DNA from: Phoenix dactylifera
Lineage: Eukaryota > Streptophyta > Magnoliopsida > Arecales > Arecaceae
DNA: 64,000 nucleotides
Reading direction: 5' to 3'
Assembly (NCBI RefSeq): GCF_009389715.1
Contig: NC_052405.1
Span: 10,804,694 to 10,868,693 of the forward strand
Every line of letters begins with the position of its first letter. Position 1 is the first letter of the stretch. This document shows, one piece after another, positions 62,130 to 64,000 of the stretch. Made by a program: the position numbers and the translations under genes. The notes under the pieces were generated by a model, which was not told where the DNA came from, made no database searches, and was given only the letters and a program-made list of their open reading frames with translations.

Positions 62130-64000
62130 TCAATCCCTATGACGCCGTCGTCGACGCGTGTACTGCTGTACGTCCGAATGAGAGGGTGCTGGATCCGAAT
62201 GAGAGGGTGCTGTACTCGGGCCAGGCTCATCACCCAGAAGTAACTGATGCATCTGACAAATAGCATGAAATAGGTGCCCGGCACCTAGTGACGTAGCCTC
62301 TGAGGGACCCATCCGTACAATGTCGGTACTGATACCGAGTGCATCTGCAATACGCCGCCGGTGCATGTCAGCATCATCATGACCTCCCCTAGCTCCAGAA
62401 TGAGTACTCGAGCGCAGATGAGGAGGCTGAACTGCAACGTGCGTGATACGGAGATACCACTCCATGTATCCCGGTACGCTGTCTGATGGCCGGGTAACTG
62501 GGTGGCTCCTGCTCGCCTGGCTCAGCACGTGGTCCTCCCACCGCTCCCAAAGCTGATCCATATAGGAGTAATGTATCCGGTACGAGCCTGCTGTGGAACC
62601 TCTGTTGGCTCGCGTAGGGGCTAGTGGCGCTCGAGGGATGGTCTGAATACGACCAAACTGTCTAAGAACCCTTTCTGGATGATAGGGTTCTACGATATCA
62701 AGGCACTTGATGGAGCCACTAAAAAATGCGATATCAACATATGGGCGATCTCCCCGAAGCCGATGATGGGGATCCCAAATAACCTGCAAAACAAAAGGTC
62801 CATTTCAGTTTTATACTATATCGCATATTAAAAGTACTGACAAACACAAGCAAATGGTAATATGATACGTACCTCATCGATGCTCAAAAGGTCCAATGAC
62901 TCACGTAGAACCACTAAATGGTCCATCGTGGTACGGGATGGAGTACCGGGCATCCAGCGGTGCACGCGGGGACTGGCATCAGTATACTCAAGCGACGGGT
63001 GAGGACTGAGTGCTGGAAAATGCTCATAAATCCATGCCTGCAGAAGCGTCATATAACCACTGATCTGTCTCACTGATGACCTCGACGCAATCCCCAACTG
63101 CCGATACAAATATGCTAAGGCAGCTGTACCCCAGGCATATGTGCTCACCCTATCCAGATCCCGCAGTAAACACAGATACGCTATAGGCACCCTGGTCCCA
63201 CTCTTATCAGCAAAGAGTGTGCAGCCTAACAAAAATAACAAATAGGCTCGTGCTGCACACTCTATCCTCTGCTGGCTGTCTCTATCAGATACAGAGTGAA
63301 ACTGAGTCCTCAGCCACTCCATCCTCACAGACTGACCGCGCGATGACAGTACCTCCTGACGCGCGTCTCCAGCTGACACCCCCAACAACTCCACAAGTAG
63401 CTCCTCAGCATCCCGATCACTCATCCTCTCAGGAGAAACTGCTACTGAGGCACCTGCGACAGGAATCCCTAAAATGGCGGATACATCATCCAACGTGATA
63501 GTGATCTCGCCAAATGGTATATGGAAGGTGTTCGTCTCGGGCTGCCATCTCTCTACGAAGCCCGAAATCAGAATCTTATCGGTGAATCGATAAGAGCACT
63601 GTACTAACTCTATGAGGCCCGACTGCCTCAATAGTGCTTTGAACCTGGTATTTGGTTGGTTTGAAGACCACCACTTCCATTCACCAACCTTGGCAGTATG
63701 GTTCATGCACTTTAGTGGAGCCCGTTCCTGTAATATAAATGTATAATTACTACTACTTTATAAAACATCAATAAACAAAATATAATGCTATAACAAATAA
63801 ACAATACCTGTTGCCTCCAGATGGAAGCTGCTATATGCGTCCTGAAACTGATCAGGATGGACTCATCCTCTGGACCTCCTGGACATGGTCCAACGGACTC
63901 ATCATCTTCGCCCCTAGCGGGCATATCATCATGCTCTGACTCAGGAGAGGGCGATGGCATATGAGCAGGCTCGGGAGAAGCAATCCTAGCACGACGTCTC
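62130..64000 (-). CDS. Plant mobile domain (PMD, MAIN-like) protein, 5' partial
   Basis: Three minus-strand exons are visible: from the window end or the ATG at 63960 to 63808, 63727-62873 and 62783-62130, giving at least 553 residues from that ATG. The frame is open upstream to the window edge, so the true start may lie outside. The middle exon is a typical plant mobile domain: LLRQSGLIELVQ, ILISGFVERWQPETNTFHIPFGEITITLDDVSAILGIPV, and later AYLLFLLGCTLFADKSG..VPIAYL and YAWGTAALAYLYRQL. The last exon has VIWDPHHRLRGDRPYVDIAFFSGSIKCLDIVEPYHPERVLRQFG and ends with a basic tail (YTRRRRRHRD). Arabidopsis MAIN and MAIL1 of this family act in the nucleus in transposon silencing and genome stability, and many other members are carried by transposons. 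Here the gene faces a MULE transposase, so it is probably element-borne. Confidence 0.88.

Larger units (their letters stand above)
57909..64000. mobile_element. Large Mutator-like element with OTU and PMD genes (partial)
   Basis: A candidate left terminus starts around GGGGGGTTCTATATACACC (57912), followed by C-rich words (ACACCCCC, TACACCCCCCC) of the kind seen at plant MULE ends. Inside are a plus-strand transposase/SWIM/OTU gene (58575-61846) and a convergent minus-strand plant mobile domain gene (62130 to beyond 64000), with 283 bp between their stop codons. Two minisatellites lie within. The right terminus and the 9-bp target duplication are outside the window, so the boundary and the claim that both genes belong to one element are inference from adjacency and from the transposon association of both families. 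Confidence 0.65.

Overview
The window is nuclear DNA of a flowering plant. The genes are split by GT-AG introns, the intergenic DNA is AT-rich and full of decayed transposons, and there is a nuclear tRNA gene. Protein families and repeat style suggest a monocot, possibly a palm, but the species is inference. All exon coordinates below were derived by hand from reading frame, splice sites and family knowledge.

Layout. (1) 1-3.9 kb and 28.4-34.2 kb hold two copies of a BIR1-like receptor pseudokinase gene in direct orientation, about 30 kb apart. Copy 1 lacks about 1.5 kb that in copy 2 contains the likely promoter, 5' leader exon and a split uORF. (2) 3.9-12.2 kb is intergenic: an orphan ankyrin exon at the duplication edge, then an internally deleted Ty3/gypsy chromodomain retrotransposon (8390-12184) with a 5-bp target duplication, inserted just behind the stop codon of a polygalacturonase gene. 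(3) 12.2-20.9 kb has two complete minus-strand polygalacturonase genes with matching exon structure, an orphan polygalacturonase last exon in the opposite orientation, a long TA/TACA microsatellite, and an LTR remnant packed with GTCGAC palindromes. (4) 20.9-28.4 kb is repeat-rich with a LINE tail and MITE-like elements. (5) 34.2-40.2 kb has MITEs, an intact tRNA-Lys(UUU), a broken alkenal reductase exon and a three-unit repeat in front of the intact gene. (6) 40.3-43.1 kb is a five-exon NADPH-dependent 2-alkenal reductase gene. (7) 44.35-57.68 kb is a twelve-exon gene on the minus strand for the chloroplast regulatory subunit of acetolactate (acetohydroxyacid) synthase. Its introns hold two fold-back elements, one GC-AG intron and a possible extra 63-nt exon.

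(8) From about 57.9 kb to the end lies a large Mutator-like element (MULE). It carries a transposase gene (GCM/WRKY-type zinc finger, DDE domain, SWIM finger) that continues into an OTU-type cysteine protease domain. Facing it is a gene for a plant mobile domain (PMD) protein. The transposase gene has a 21-C run at which the frame changes, and two unusual minisatellites. This element, pairing a transposase-OTU product with a PMD protein, is the most interesting system in the window. Its right end lies outside.

The genes do not form one pathway. They are ordinary housekeeping and stress genes (branched-chain amino acid synthesis, reactive carbonyl detoxification, pectin degradation, immune co-receptor control) set in transposon-rich DNA that has reshaped their 5' ends, 3' ends and introns.
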